From Veillonella nakazawae (lineage in GTDB: Bacteria > Bacillota > Negativicutes > Veillonellales > Veillonellaceae): a stretch of DNA of 64,000 nt. Location of the stretch: contig NZ_AP022321.1 in assembly GCF_013393365.1 (NCBI RefSeq), positions 1,150,001 through 1,214,000 on the forward strand. Reading direction: 5' to 3'. Within the stretch, counting starts at the first letter, position 1. Every line of letters begins with the position of its first letter. Below are positions 1 through 8,158 of this stretch, in pieces. The translations under genes and the position numbers were made by a program. A model generated the notes under the pieces. The model ran no database searches. It was not told the DNA's origin and worked only from the letters and a program-made list of their open reading frames with translations.

Positions 1-83
1 AAATGGTCATCCACCTTAGTATAATAATCGGCTGATTAAAAAAGTAGAAAGGAGTTAGGATTATTGTCAGCCGACATTATAGG

Positions 84-611
84 TTATTGTAATTCTGGCT
101 CGATCAAGCCATAGAATCCATCATGTCTACGATATACTACATTCATTGCTTCTGTTTCAGCATTGAAGAACATAAAGAAGTCATGACCAATAAGATTCAT
201 TTGTAAAATAGCCTCTTCTACATCCATAGGACGTACTGCAAAGCGTTTGCGTTTTACAACTTCGATAGTTTCTTCTTCTACAGGAGCCGCTAAAGCTTCT
301 GGATGGAAAGCCTCTTGTTTTTTGAAGCGTTTAGCTAAACGAGTTTTATGTTTGTGAATTTGACGTACGATTTTGTCTATTACCAAATCAATAGCCGCAT
401 ACATATCATCGTTTGTTTCTACACCACGAAGAACAATTTTATTAACGAAGCATGTAAGTTCAACAGTAGATTTATCTTTTACAACGGATAAAACCGCTTG
501 TGCATCTAACTCATCATCGAAGTAACGAGTTAATTTGCTCAATCTCTTTTCGATGTATGCTCTTAGAGCATCTGTCACTTCAATGTTTTTACCTCTGATT
601 GCTACTTTCAT
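84..611 (-). CDS. hpf: Ribosome hibernation promoting factor, long form (HPF/RaiA)
   Basis: 175 residues, the usual size of the long HPF found in Firmicutes. An N-terminal RaiA/HPF domain (about residues 1-100, starting MKVAIRGKNIEVT and rich in basic residues near KHKTRLAKRFKK) is followed by a linker and a C-terminal dimerisation domain (about 118-175, from VVKRKRFAVRPM to GLIEPE). The family binds the decoding region of the 30S subunit, and the C-terminal domain pairs two ribosomes into inactive 100S dimers in stationary phase. The ATG is preceded by an AAGGGTG ribosome-binding site. The gene is alone on its transcript side; its 5' leader can fold (see 631-680). Family assignment is firm. 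Confidence 0.96.
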   Translation of the reverse strand: MKVAIRGKNIEVTDALRAYIEKRLSKLTRYFDDELDAQAVLSVVKDKSTVELTCFVNKIVLRGVETNDDMYAAIDLVIDKIVRQIHKHKTRLAKRFKKQEAFHPEALAAPVEEETIEVVKRKRFAVRPMDVEEAILQMNLIGHDFFMFFNAETEAMNVVYRRHDGFYGLIEPELQ

Positions 612-630
612 AAGTCAACACCCTTTCTAA

Positions 631-718
631 AAATCATCCACGAGATACGAGTGTGTAGTATTTTTTACTTATCTCTCGTGTTATATTTAGTATTTCTACA
701 TTCACATATAAAACTCCT
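631..718 (-). promoter_or_regulatory. hpf upstream region: folded leader and possible alternative-sigma promoter
   Basis: On the minus strand the hpf leader contains the arms CACGAGAGATA and TATCTCGTG (plus-strand 668-680 and 631-639), which pair with a two-base bulge. Upstream, AGGAGTTT (711-718) and GTAGAAATA (691-699) are 11 bp apart and resemble the sigma-H pattern AGGAnwwT / rnnGAATww with one mismatch. The hpf homologue of Bacillus is driven by sigma-H and sigma-B. The fold is visible; the sigma assignment is speculative. Confidence 0.3.
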
Positions 719-783
719 CTTTTTTTCAAAAAGAATTTTATATTTTTTGTAGAATTATAAATATTACTTTTAGTAGTAGCAAA

Positions 784-815
784 AAAACTCTGATATCATG
801 CGATATCAGAGTTTT
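784..815 (-). terminator. Intrinsic terminator of the cold-shock gene
   Basis: A perfect 14-bp inverted repeat (784-797 with 802-815, loop ATGC) sits 37 bp past the csp stop and is followed on the minus strand by a run of T. It separates csp from hpf. Confidence 0.85.
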
Positions 816-851
816 GCTATATGTTGCTTTTATGTATTTTTTGGTATGTTA

Positions 852-1049
852 TTACGCTTTTACAACGTTAGCAGCTTGAGGGCCACGGTTACCATCAACG
901 ATATCAAACTCTACATTTTGACCTTCTGCCAAAGATTTGAAACCTTCGTCTTGGATCGCAGAGTAATGTACGAATACATCGCTACCGTCTTCGCGTTCAA
1001 TAAAACCATAACCTTTTTCTGCGCTGAACCATTTTACTTTACCTAACAT
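852..1049 (-). CDS. csp: Cold-shock protein, CspA family
   Basis: 65 residues, the full length of a single cold-shock domain. The RNA-binding motifs RNP1 (KGYGFIE, residues 12-18) and RNP2 (VFVHYSAI, about 25-32) are both intact. The family binds single-stranded RNA and DNA as a small beta barrel and keeps mRNA unfolded. The ATG follows a strong AGGAGG. It is monocistronic, with its own promoter at 1105-1133 and terminator at 784-815. The sequence cannot say whether it is cold-induced or constitutive. Family assignment is firm. Confidence 0.97.
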   Translation of the reverse strand: MLGKVKWFSAEKGYGFIEREDGSDVFVHYSAIQDEGFKSLAEGQNVEFDIVDGNRGPQAANVVKA

Positions 1050-1104
1050 GGTAACATCCTCCTAAAAATATATATATTGTCTTACTGTCTTGCACTACAC
1101 TTGT

Positions 1105-1133
1105 ATCATAACACAGCATGTATAAAATATCAA
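1105..1133 (-). promoter_or_regulatory. Sigma-A type promoter of the cold-shock gene
   Basis: Minus-strand TTGATA (1128-1133) and TATGAT (1105-1110) are separated by exactly 17 bp. The expected transcript start near 1098 gives a leader of about 50 nt. Confidence 0.7.
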
Positions 1134-1515
1134 ACAATAATATTAACACTTTTAATGAATATACAAAGATATCTCATTTATATCCCACCCTGCAAAAATC
1201 ACATAAAACCCTTGATTTATCAATGTTATAAATATTTACGAACAGCATATTAATTTATTGCATAATTTTATAATCATAAAATTATATGAATTAAAAATTA
1301 TTATCATAAGATATATATGTATAAAATATTTATATATCACAAATATTTATGGCAATAATCGTATTTCATAGATTAATTAATACCTAGAATGGCTTATTTA
1401 TAGGGGCTAATTAAATGAATTGACATCAAGTTATCAAATATATTAATAGATATAAATAGATTCATATATCATAAAATCTAATATGTACAAATTCAGTTAA
1501 CTTTAAAAATAGTCA
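1134..1515. other. AT-rich intergenic stretch without a recognised gene
   Basis: About 380 bp of very AT-rich sequence between the csp promoter and the terminator of the amino-acid ABC operon. I see no open reading frame with a ribosome-binding site, no tRNA and no clear RNA fold here. Confidence 0.6.
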
Positions 1516-1519
1516 AAAA

Positions 1520-1555
1520 AGGAAGCAAACTCTGTAAACAGAATTTACTTCCTTT
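1520..1555 (-). terminator. Terminator of the amino-acid ABC transporter operon
   Basis: An inverted repeat GGAAGCAAACTCTGT / ACAGAATTTACTTCC (about 1521-1551) lies just after the ATPase stop. It is followed on the minus strand by TTTTTT. Confidence 0.8.
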
Positions 1556-1572
1556 TATGTTAGAAATTATTA

Positions 1573-2292
1573 TTATAAAATTTTCGATAAGAACAATTTT
1601 GTCCTATCATTTGTTGGTGCATCAAATACTTTTTCAGGAGTATCATCTTCAAGAATTAATCCACCATCTACAAATAATACTCGGTCCGCAACCTCTTTTG
1701 CAAAGCCCATTTCGTGAGTAACAATAACCATCGTCATACCTTCTTCGGCTAGAGACTTCATTACATCCAGAACTTCGCGAACCATTTCTGGATCCAATGC
1801 AGAGGTAGGCTCATCAAAGAGCATAACCTTTGGTTTCATTGCTAAAGCACGAGCTATAGCAACACGTTGCTTTTGACCACCAGATAAAGAGTCAGGATAA
1901 GCATTTGCTTTATCTTTCAAACCAACACGATCTAATAAAATTTGACCAATTTTTTTAGCCTCATCACTAGATGTTTTGCGGACCTTAGTTTGTGCTAAGG
2001 TCAGATTTTCCATTACAGTCATGTGTGGGAAAAGATTAAAGTTTTGGAATACCATTCCTACTTCCGCACGGACTTCATTAAGTTTAGATTTATCTGAAAG
2101 ATCCATACCATCTACAATGACCTTACCAGATGTAGGCTCTTCCAAGTAATTCATAGTACGCAATACTGTACTTTTACCAGAACCTGATGGACCAATAATA
2201 ACTACAACTTGACCTTTTTCGATATGTAAATCTATGCCCTTTAATACTTCATTTTTACCAAAGGATTTATGTACATTTTCTAACTTAATCAT
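1573..2292 (-). CDS. Polar amino-acid ABC transporter, ATP-binding protein (GlnQ-like)
   Basis: 239 residues, typical for this subfamily. Walker [10 protein letters not shown] is at 34-42, the signature LSGGQ at 136-140 and Walker B VMLFDE at 156-161. The late sequence [14 protein letters not shown] is characteristic of the GlnQ/HisP polar amino-acid branch. It powers uptake through the permease encoded immediately upstream, whose stop overlaps this start by 4 bp (ATGA). It is the last gene of a binding protein-permease-ATPase operon ending at the terminator at 1520-1555. The exact substrate (glutamine, cystine, arginine or other) cannot be read from the sequence. Confidence 0.93.
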   Translation of the reverse strand: MIKLENVHKSFGKNEVLKGIDLHIEKGQVVVIIGPSGSGKSTVLRTMNYLEEPTSGKVIVDGMDLSDKSKLNEVRAEVGMVFQNFNLFPHMTVMENLTLAQTKVRKTSSDEAKKIGQILLDRVGLKDKANAYPDSLSGGQKQRVAIARALAMKPKVMLFDEPTSALDPEMVREVLDVMKSLAEEGMTMVIVTHEMGFAKEVADRVLFVDGGLILEDDTPEKVFDAPTNDRTKLFLSKIL

Positions 2293-2945
2293 TTAATGCT
2301 ATATTTCCTTTCAAGGTAACCAACCAATTGTGAAATTGTTACTGTCATAATAAGGTAGATAACAGCAACTGTCCCCCAAATTTCAAATGATGCATATGTT
2401 TTGGCAATGATTAGTTGACCACGGCGTGTCAATTCTTCGAAACCAATTACAGAAACCAATGAGGAGTCTTTCAACATAGCAATAAATTCATTACCCAATG
2501 GTGGAATAATTGCTTTGAAAGCTTGCGGCATGATGATATAACGCATAGTTTGGCCCCAAGTCAAACCAAGAGATCGACCCGCTTCCATTTGACCTTTATC
2601 AATAGACTGAATGCCAGCACGGAAGATTTCAGATACATAAGCACCAGAGTTAATACTACATGCAGTAACAGCAGCAATAAATGGATCAATACGTTGTCCA
2701 GTAATCATTGGCAATGCGAAGTAAATCAAGAAGATTTGTACCAATAGTGGTGTACCACGAATGATATCTACATAGCATTTTGCTAATAATCTAACTACAG
2801 TAAATTTAGATAAATTTGCTATGGCTACTAATAGACCGATAAAGAAACCACAGCCTACAGACATAGCTGTAATTTCAACGGTTACAAGTGCACCTTGTAA
2901 TAAAAGCGGTAAATTATCCGCAATTAACCCCCAATTAAAACTCAT
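2289..2945 (-). CDS. Polar amino-acid ABC transporter, membrane permease
   Basis: 218 residues with several hydrophobic helices and the inner-membrane component loop typical of HisMQ-type permeases ([35 protein letters not shown], about residues 140-175), which docks the ATPase. Many relatives work as a homodimer, and only one permease gene is present here, so a homodimer is likely. It lies between the binding protein (11-bp gap) and the ATPase (4-bp overlap) in one operon. Family is secure; substrate unknown. Confidence 0.93.
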   Translation of the reverse strand: MSFNWGLIADNLPLLLQGALVTVEITAMSVGCGFFIGLLVAIANLSKFTVVRLLAKCYVDIIRGTPLLVQIFLIYFALPMITGQRIDPFIAAVTACSINSGAYVSEIFRAGIQSIDKGQMEAGRSLGLTWGQTMRYIIMPQAFKAIIPPLGNEFIAMLKDSSLVSVIGFEELTRRGQLIIAKTYASFEIWGTVAVIYLIMTVTISQLVGYLERKYSIK

Positions 2946-2956
2946 GATCTCTCCTA

Positions 2957-3763
2957 TTATTTAAATTCTAACACTACTGGCATATCAGCTGGTGCATCTA
3001 CATTAAACCATTTTTTATATAATGTATTAAATTCACCATCGGCCTTCATATCGGCGATTGCTTTATTAATTTGTTCTTGCAAGTCTTTGTTGTCTTTATT
3101 GATTGCTAAGCCCAAATATTCTTTCGTATTTGGATATGCCATAAATTTAATATGTTGGTCTGGATGTTTAGTACTATAAAATTGAGCTACCGGCAAGTCA
3201 ATTACAGTTGCATCAGCACCGCCATTTTGTAATTCTAACAAAGCTTCATTACTATGGTCAAACTCTTTTACAGTAGTACCTTCAATTTTATGAGCTAAAT
3301 CAGCACCAGTTGTACCTAATTGAGCAGCAATCTTTTTACCTTTAAGATCATCAAGGGATGTAATATTGGCACCATCTTTATATACTACAGCAAGTGCATT
3401 TTCATAATATGGAGAAGAGAATAACACCTTTTCACTTCTAGCTTTTGTAATAGTCATACCAGATGCTGCTACATCAATATCATGTGTATTTAACGCTGGA
3501 ATTAGAGCATCAAAGGCAACATTCTTAAGCTCTACATCTTTATTGATACGCTTACCGATAGCACGAATAAGATCAATATCAAAGCCTGTATAGTCTTGAG
3601 TTTTTTCATCTTTAAATTCAAATGGAACAAATGTGGCATTAGTACCAACGATTAATTTATTAGAAGTTGTTTGTGTAGAAGTTCCACAACCGCCAATTAC
3701 AGTACCAGCCAATACTAACATACAACCACCAATGATTAATTTTTTTAACTTCCTATTTAACAT
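2957..3763 (-). CDS. Polar amino-acid ABC transporter, substrate-binding lipoprotein
   Basis: The start at 3763 (protein begins MLNRKLKKL) is preferred over the upstream GTG because GAGG lies 7 bases before it; this gives 268 residues. The signal peptide ends in a lipobox (VIGGC, cysteine near residue 25), so the protein is lipid-anchored. The body is a family-3 solute-binding protein of the periplasmic two-lobe type (TGFDIDLIRAIGKR; SGMTITKARSEKVLFS; LKGKKIAAQLGTTG). It delivers an amino acid to the permease encoded downstream. In a diderm the protein would face the periplasm. A strong promoter lies at 3806-3833. Confidence 0.93.
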   Translation of the reverse strand: MLNRKLKKLIIGGCMLVLAGTVIGGCGTSTQTTSNKLIVGTNATFVPFEFKDEKTQDYTGFDIDLIRAIGKRINKDVELKNVAFDALIPALNTHDIDVAASGMTITKARSEKVLFSSPYYENALAVVYKDGANITSLDDLKGKKIAAQLGTTGADLAHKIEGTTVKEFDHSNEALLELQNGGADATVIDLPVAQFYSTKHPDQHIKFMAYPNTKEYLGLAINKDNKDLQEQINKAIADMKADGEFNTLYKKWFNVDAPADMPVVLEFK

Positions 3764-3805
3764 CAAATCATCCTCGTTCACTAAACTAACTATTTTTATT
3801 ACACT

Positions 3806-3833
3806 AGTATATCACTTAGTATAATTATGTCAA
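3806..3833 (-). promoter_or_regulatory. Promoter of the amino-acid ABC operon
   Basis: Minus-strand TTGACA (3828-3833) and TATACT (3806-3811) with a 16-bp spacer, near-consensus for the housekeeping sigma factor. The start codon of the binding protein lies about 35 bp past the expected transcript start. Confidence 0.75.
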
Positions 3834-3984
3834 CAATTTTGTATAGAAAATTCTTAGATATCAATAAATCACTATATTTGCATTTTATTTTTATGCACTC
3901 ATTGTATAATTATGATATCAATGTATAATAACTTTCCCATAGGTAGTGGTTTTCTATAGATTTTTTAATATACAGATGTATAAA

Positions 3985-4220
3985 AAGAAAAAAGCACATG
4001 AGAAAAGCCTCATGTGCCCGTATACGGCTGACCTGGTCTTTGCCCCCACACTCGCCTGCTGGAAGGTTCGCTCATAAGTCCGAGACTCCCCACTACTACT
4101 CCTCTCGGTTTTACCGGCAGGACTTACACCTAAGCCGCACCATGCTCACAACCCCTTGGGTTGCTTATGTGGATCGTTTTGCCTGCGACTGGCATCGACT
4201 TTCAACCACAGACCCGTATA
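3985..4220 (-). ncRNA. Free-standing structured non-coding RNA, probable raiA-type RNA
   Basis: About 235 nt transcribed leftward from a near-consensus promoter (4226-4254) to a 9-bp terminator hairpin (3994-4002 with 4009-4017) followed by T-rich DNA. The two ends pair: TATACGG (4220-4214) with CCGTATA (4027-4021), continued by GGTCT/AGACC. Inside are hairpins at 4174-4198 and 4149-4163 and a nested stem, TAAGTCC (4075-4081) with GGACTTA (4120-4126) enclosing CGAGA/TCTCG. CCTGCCGG (4121-4114) could also pair with CCAGCAGG (4062-4055), a possible pseudoknot. It is GC-rich against an AT-rich background and has no credible reading frame. It lies between comFC and hpf/raiA on the same strand, the gene neighbourhood reported for the raiA RNA motif of Firmicutes and Actinobacteria. 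The fold and signals are seen; the raiA name is inference. 6S RNA, RNase P, tmRNA and SRP RNA were considered and fit less well. Confidence 0.6.
3994..4017 (-). terminator. Terminator of the structured RNA
   Basis: GCACATGAG (3994-4002) pairs with CTCATGTGC (4009-4017) and is followed on the minus strand by TTTTTTCTTTTT. Confidence 0.85.
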
Positions 4221-4225
4221 GACGT

Positions 4226-4254
4226 ATTATAAAGAATAACATAATTCATGTCTA
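4226..4254 (-). promoter_or_regulatory. Promoter of the structured RNA
   Basis: Minus-strand TAGACA (4249-4254), 17-bp spacer, TATAAT (4226-4231). The predicted start at about 4219-4220 coincides with the first base of the RNA's closing helix, which supports an independent transcript rather than a leader of a downstream gene. Confidence 0.75.
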
Positions 4255-4659
4255 GATTTACGAAGACATATAATTTAATAAAATATACAAAACTTTTATC
4301 TTTATCGAACATATTAACGTTTATTTCTCATTGAAATGAGAACAAATTTTGCAACCCCTTTTTTCCGATGTATAGAAAATTGTAATAGAAAACCTAAAAT
4401 ATTCTTCATATTATTTTAATATTTATAAAATTAATATTTCAAGGTACTATATTTAGTGCATTCCTAAAATGTCAATTATTTTTAGTATGCTAAATATGAA
4501 TACAACATGTATAACAGAACATACGTATCATACACAAAACATTATTTATGGTGTATAATTTGTATACTATTAAATAAGAACGGCCTAAAGTTGTACGATA
4601 TGAACATAAGTACGAGGGGTTGTACCATATGTTCTACATGTTAGTTAAAGGGGTTTATT
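4255..4659. promoter_or_regulatory. Intergenic region upstream of the HD-GYP-like gene with a 13-bp direct repeat
   Basis: About 400 bp of AT-rich DNA between the divergent RNA gene and the HD-GYP-like gene. Shortly before the coding start, GTTGTACGATATG (4590-4602) is repeated as GTTGTACCATATG (4619-4631), with one mismatch. This could be a regulator-binding pair in the leader or promoter region. TATAAT-like boxes occur at 4554-4559 and 4563-4568 without a good -35 element. Confidence 0.3.
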
Positions 4660-5262
4660 ATGTTTATGTTATCATTAATGCAACCATCAGGGTTGTACGA
4701 ACTGGAGAAGGACAGTTTAGAAGCCATTAGTGCTCAGCTCTTGCAAATGATACAAATGAAGAGCTATCATCTATACACTCATTCTATCCAAGTTTCAAAC
4801 TATGCAGTTAGTATTGCTGCTAAGATGGGTTTACCATTAAATGAAATTGAGCAAATTCGCCACGCAGCTTTACTTCATGACGTAGGGCTTTTAATGGTAC
4901 CTAATGCATTAATTCAAAAATCTCCATATCTTAACAAGCAAGAAATGTCCAAGTATAAACAACATGCTGCGAGTGGTGCCAATATGATTGAAAACTACCC
5001 ATGTTGTCAACAAATCTTGCCTTATATTCGTTATCACCATGAAAAATGGGATGGCTCTGGTTATCCTAAACATTTGCGTGGTGCTAATATCCCATTAGGA
5101 GCTAGAATTATCGCTGTAGCAGATTATTACGATACAACAGTGAATCCTTCTACTGAATTTTGGGCAAAAACTAAAGCTAAAGCTAAAGAAGAACTCTTTA
5201 GTGCATCTGGCTCCCTTTTCGATCCAGATGTAGTAAAAGCATTTATCGATGTTCTTGGTTAG
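4660..5262 (+). CDS. HD-GYP-like metal-dependent phosphohydrolase domain protein
   Basis: 200 residues, essentially one HD-GYP domain with no membrane or sensor part. Visible motifs are H41, the HD pair (LLHDVG, 73-74), HHEKWDGSGYP (126-136) and IAVADYYD (151-158). HD-GYP proteins usually hydrolyse cyclic di-GMP or related dinucleotides. The lysine that normally follows HDxG is leucine here, so catalytic activity is not assured. The start is set by AAAGGGG 6 bases upstream. The gene stands alone on the plus strand, convergent with comFC, with a shared hairpin terminator. Domain call is firm; substrate is inferred. Confidence 0.85.
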   Translation: MFMLSLMQPSGLYELEKDSLEAISAQLLQMIQMKSYHLYTHSIQVSNYAVSIAAKMGLPLNEIEQIRHAALLHDVGLLMVPNALIQKSPYLNKQEMSKYKQHAASGANMIENYPCCQQILPYIRYHHEKWDGSGYPKHLRGANIPLGARIIAVADYYDTTVNPSTEFWAKTKAKAKEELFSASGSLFDPDVVKAFIDVLG

Positions 5263-5271
5263 TCTCATGAT

Positions 5272-5301
5272 TAAGCGTTCACCTTAAGGTGAACGCTTTT
5301 T
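5272..5301. terminator. Bidirectional terminator between the HD-GYP-like gene and comFC
   Basis: AAGCGTTCACCTT pairs with AAGGTGAACGCTT (about 5273-5298) and is followed by TTTTTT on the plus strand. It lies between two convergent genes. Confidence 0.85.
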
Positions 5302-5309
5302 TTATATAC

Positions 5310-6005
5310 TTAAAAACTACCACTAGCTAATGTTAATGCATCAATTTTACAAGGTTTATATGCTCTAATGACCTTTGCGACGGCTTCGATCGTAGCCCCT
5401 GTAGTATATATATCATCTACGATAAGTATTGTCTTATCCTTTAATTCAATATCTTTATAGTTAGCGCCAATGACAAAGGCCTCCTCAATATTTTGATGTC
5501 GTTCCTTATTCGTTAACGCCCACATATCATTAGAAGTATCAAATTTGTATAAACAGTCTAACCAAGCAAAATGTTTATTATCTATATTTTGTAAAGATTT
5601 AGCCCACTTGGTAAAAAATAAATCAACTTGGTTATATCCTCTCTTAGCTTTTTTCCTTTCGCTAGACGGAACAGGAATAATATAATCATAAATAACAGAG
5701 CACTTGCTATTAACAATATGAAACTCATCATATTTCATGTAAAAGTTGTACGATGCTAAAAAAGGAGCAGCCCCTTTGGACTGCTCCTTTTTTTCATTAA
5801 ATTTTACATCGTATATCATAGACTTTAAACCACCACGATAATCCGCCAGCACACATACATCATCTACATAATGCAAAAATTTTTGTGGCACGTGACGGAT
5901 ATGTAATAGATCTTTAAAACAAGTTTCACACCAATCCCCTTGCGTTGCTACAGAAGTCCCACAGTGAGGACATACAGGTGGAAATAGGAAATCCCAAAGA
6001 CTCAT
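5310..6005 (-). CDS. comFC: ComF family phosphoribosyltransferase-like protein (ComFC)
   Basis: 231 residues. An N-terminal four-cysteine zinc ribbon (C12, C15, C26, C29) is followed by a type-I phosphoribosyltransferase fold with the PRPP-binding loop ILIVDDIYTTGAT (193-205). Relatives are needed for natural DNA uptake, where ComFC assists import of single-stranded DNA; the enzymatic role is unsettled. It overlaps the recD2 stop by one base and is the last gene of the long rimP operon. No comFA helicase is next to it. The free-standing RNA at 3985-4220 lies downstream. Family assignment is firm. Confidence 0.92.
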   Translation of the reverse strand: MSLWDFLFPPVCPHCGTSVATQGDWCETCFKDLLHIRHVPQKFLHYVDDVCVLADYRGGLKSMIYDVKFNEKKEQSKGAAPFLASYNFYMKYDEFHIVNSKCSVIYDYIIPVPSSERKKAKRGYNQVDLFFTKWAKSLQNIDNKHFAWLDCLYKFDTSNDMWALTNKERHQNIEEAFVIGANYKDIELKDKTILIVDDIYTTGATIEAVAKVIRAYKPCKIDALTLASGSF

Positions 6006-8158
6006 TACGAATCACATCTCCCTTGTAGTCGTTCTTTAAACAATGTATATCGTTCATCACCGTTTACGGTACGTACAGCACGTTCTACGGCACTTGTAGT
6101 ACCCACAATTATAACCTTCCGTTTTGCACGCGTAACAGCTGTATACAATAAATTACGTTGTAACATACCACCATAACGTGGAACAAATGGAATGATAACT
6201 ACACCATATTCACTACCTTGGCTCTTATGAACCGTAATAGCATAAGCTGGCATAATCATATGTGCTTCGTCGATAGGTAGACGAACCTCTTTATGGATAA
6301 ATCGGATGCAAATGTCTGTTCGTGTAATGGCATAAATTACACCAATTTCACCATTGAAGACTTCTAACTCATAATCATTGAGGATTTGAATAACTTTATC
6401 CCCTACACGGTATGTAATACCATTAACGCGTGCTTCCCCTTTTAAACTATCTGGAGGATTAACTGCTTGTTGAACATATTGAGAGATCAAAGTACTCCCT
6501 GCTTCACCACGTCGCATAGGAGAAATAATTTGAATATCTAATTCATCCTCAATATGCTCCTGTTCTCGTTTATATACATCTATGATAGCTTTCATCATCA
6601 TATCGTAAGACTTAACAGGTATAAAGGAAAACTCTTCACTTAGACTATCAAGTTTTGGCATTTCACCACGGTTAATAGCATAAGCGCTTTCTACAATAGT
6701 GTTACCAGAACTTTGCCGATAAATCTGATTAAGTCGTGTATAAGGAACACAATCACTATCGAGTAAGTCTTTTAATACAAAACCTGCTCCAATAGGTGGC
6801 AATTGATCAACATCACCTACAATAATGACATGAGCTTCCTTTGGAATGGCTGCCATTAACGAATAGAATAAACGTACATTGAGCATAGATGCTTCATCAA
6901 TGATGATAACATCAATATCTAATGGATCATCTTCATTCTTAGTAAAGTCGTAAGAGTCACTTCCCTGTACGGGTACCAACAAACGATGTATCGTTGTTGC
7001 TTCAAACTCAGTAGCCTCTGTAAGTCGTTTAGCAGCACGTCCCGTTGGAGCACAAAGAATAATTCGCCCTAATCCACCAAGTTGAAATCCTTTTACCAAA
7101 GCTTTAATAATGGTTGTTTTACCAGTACCAGGACCACCAGTTATTAGGGAAAGCTTTTCAAAGAAAGATAGCTGTATAGCCTCTTTTTGGGCCTCCCCAA
7201 ATGTAATATGATTATCAACTTCAAACTTTTCTATAAAGCTAGGAATATCAAGAGATATCGGATCTGCTTCTAATAAGAAGTCTTTTGTATAATGAACGCT
7301 TTCTACTTCAGACACATACATTTCTGGAGGGTAAATATATAGGATATCTTCATAATAAGTACTATATAACGCACCTTGCTCCAAGAGGCTTTCAATAAAG
7401 TTAGCAATATCATCTACATCAGTTTGTAATAGATCATCTAAACGACCAATAAGTTGATCAACAGGCAAACATGTATGCCCTTGATTATCTAAACTGCGTA
7501 AAATCCATTCTAAACCAGCCTCTAAACGGCGAGAGTCACTGCCAGTAATACCTAAATGTTCCGCCAGTGTATCAGCCGTACCAAAGAGCATATCTGGTGC
7601 TACACGTAACAAAGTATAAGGATTATCTTCAATAACAGCCACAGACTGAACACCGTAATAAGTGTATACAGTTCGACTCCATTTAGACGAAATATGGTGA
7701 CTTTCAAAAAAGTGATTTAAATCGGATAAAATACCTTCACCAAGTAACGTATTAAATAGTTCATCCTTAATACTTTTTCGAAGACCAGGAACATCCTTAA
7801 TTTCTTCAGGACGTTCCTCTCGTAAAATTTCTAATATACGAATACCAAAATAATCAAGTACCTTTTCTACGGACTTTTCACCAAAACCTTTAATCCCTAA
7901 GTTCATTAAGTAGGTCTTTGCAGCACCCATATTATCAGGTTTTAACTTCTCTACACTAGTAGCATCAAATTGTCGACCATATTTTTCATGTTCTACATAA
8001 CGGCCGCGAACTTCGATATCTTCCCCCTCTTTAGGAGACTCAAATTTACCAGTACAAGTAATGTATTCCTCATTATAATCTTTAAGGACAAACACGCAAT
8101 ACGTACGTTGTGTATTCTCATATATAGTTCGGTATACAAATCCTCGTATGGCGTCCAT
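6005..8158 (-). CDS. recD2: RecD2-type 5'-3' DNA helicase
   Basis: 717 residues, close to RecD2 of other Firmicutes. The N-terminal part (about 1-310) carries helix-hairpin-helix-like repeats (LGIKGFGEKSVEKVLDYFG). The helicase core has Walker A GGPGTGKT (341-348), Walker B DEAS (421-424), and the late superfamily-1B motif TVHKSQGSEY. RecD2 acts without RecBC, in mismatch and replication-fork repair. It overlaps the upstream aroK-fusion stop by one base and comFC by one base, so the three are translationally coupled. Call is firm. Confidence 0.94.
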   Translation of the reverse strand: MDAIRGFVYRTIYENTQRTYCVFVLKDYNEEYITCTGKFESPKEGEDIEVRGRYVEHEKYGRQFDATSVEKLKPDNMGAAKTYLMNLGIKGFGEKSVEKVLDYFGIRILEILREERPEEIKDVPGLRKSIKDELFNTLLGEGILSDLNHFFESHHISSKWSRTVYTYYGVQSVAVIEDNPYTLLRVAPDMLFGTADTLAEHLGITGSDSRRLEAGLEWILRSLDNQGHTCLPVDQLIGRLDDLLQTDVDDIANFIESLLEQGALYSTYYEDILYIYPPEMYVSEVESVHYTKDFLLEADPISLDIPSFIEKFEVDNHITFGEAQKEAIQLSFFEKLSLITGGPGTGKTTIIKALVKGFQLGGLGRIILCAPTGRAAKRLTEATEFEATTIHRLLVPVQGSDSYDFTKNEDDPLDIDVIIIDEASMLNVRLFYSLMAAIPKEAHVIIVGDVDQLPPIGAGFVLKDLLDSDCVPYTRLNQIYRQSSGNTIVESAYAINRGEMPKLDSLSEEFSFIPVKSYDMMMKAIIDVYKREQEHIEDELDIQIISPMRRGEAGSTLISQYVQQAVNPPDSLKGEARVNGITYRVGDKVIQILNDYELEVFNGEIGVIYAITRTDICIRFIHKEVRLPIDEAHMIMPAYAITVHKSQGSEYGVVIIPFVPRYGGMLQRNLLYTAVTRAKRKVIIVGTTSAVERAVRTVNGDERYTLFKERLQGRCDS

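Noticed and set aside
29..74. Inverted repeat TCGGCTGA / TCAGCCGA downstream of hpf as a terminator
   Set aside because: The arms are 30 bases apart and not followed by a T run, so the call is too weak; the true end of the hpf transcript may lie outside the window.
1411..1450. Plus-strand promoter with TTGACA near 1421
   Set aside because: There is no matching -10 element at proper distance and no plus-strand gene follows.
3985..4220. Cobalamin riboswitch or other leader of a downstream gene
   Set aside because: Some bases recall a B12 box, but the element has its own terminator immediately after the closing helix and the next minus-strand gene has its own promoter.
3998..4255. 85-residue open frame on the plus strand over the structured RNA
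   Set aside because: No ribosome-binding site, the composition is that of stem-rich RNA, and the promoter, terminator and paired ends all lie on the other strand.
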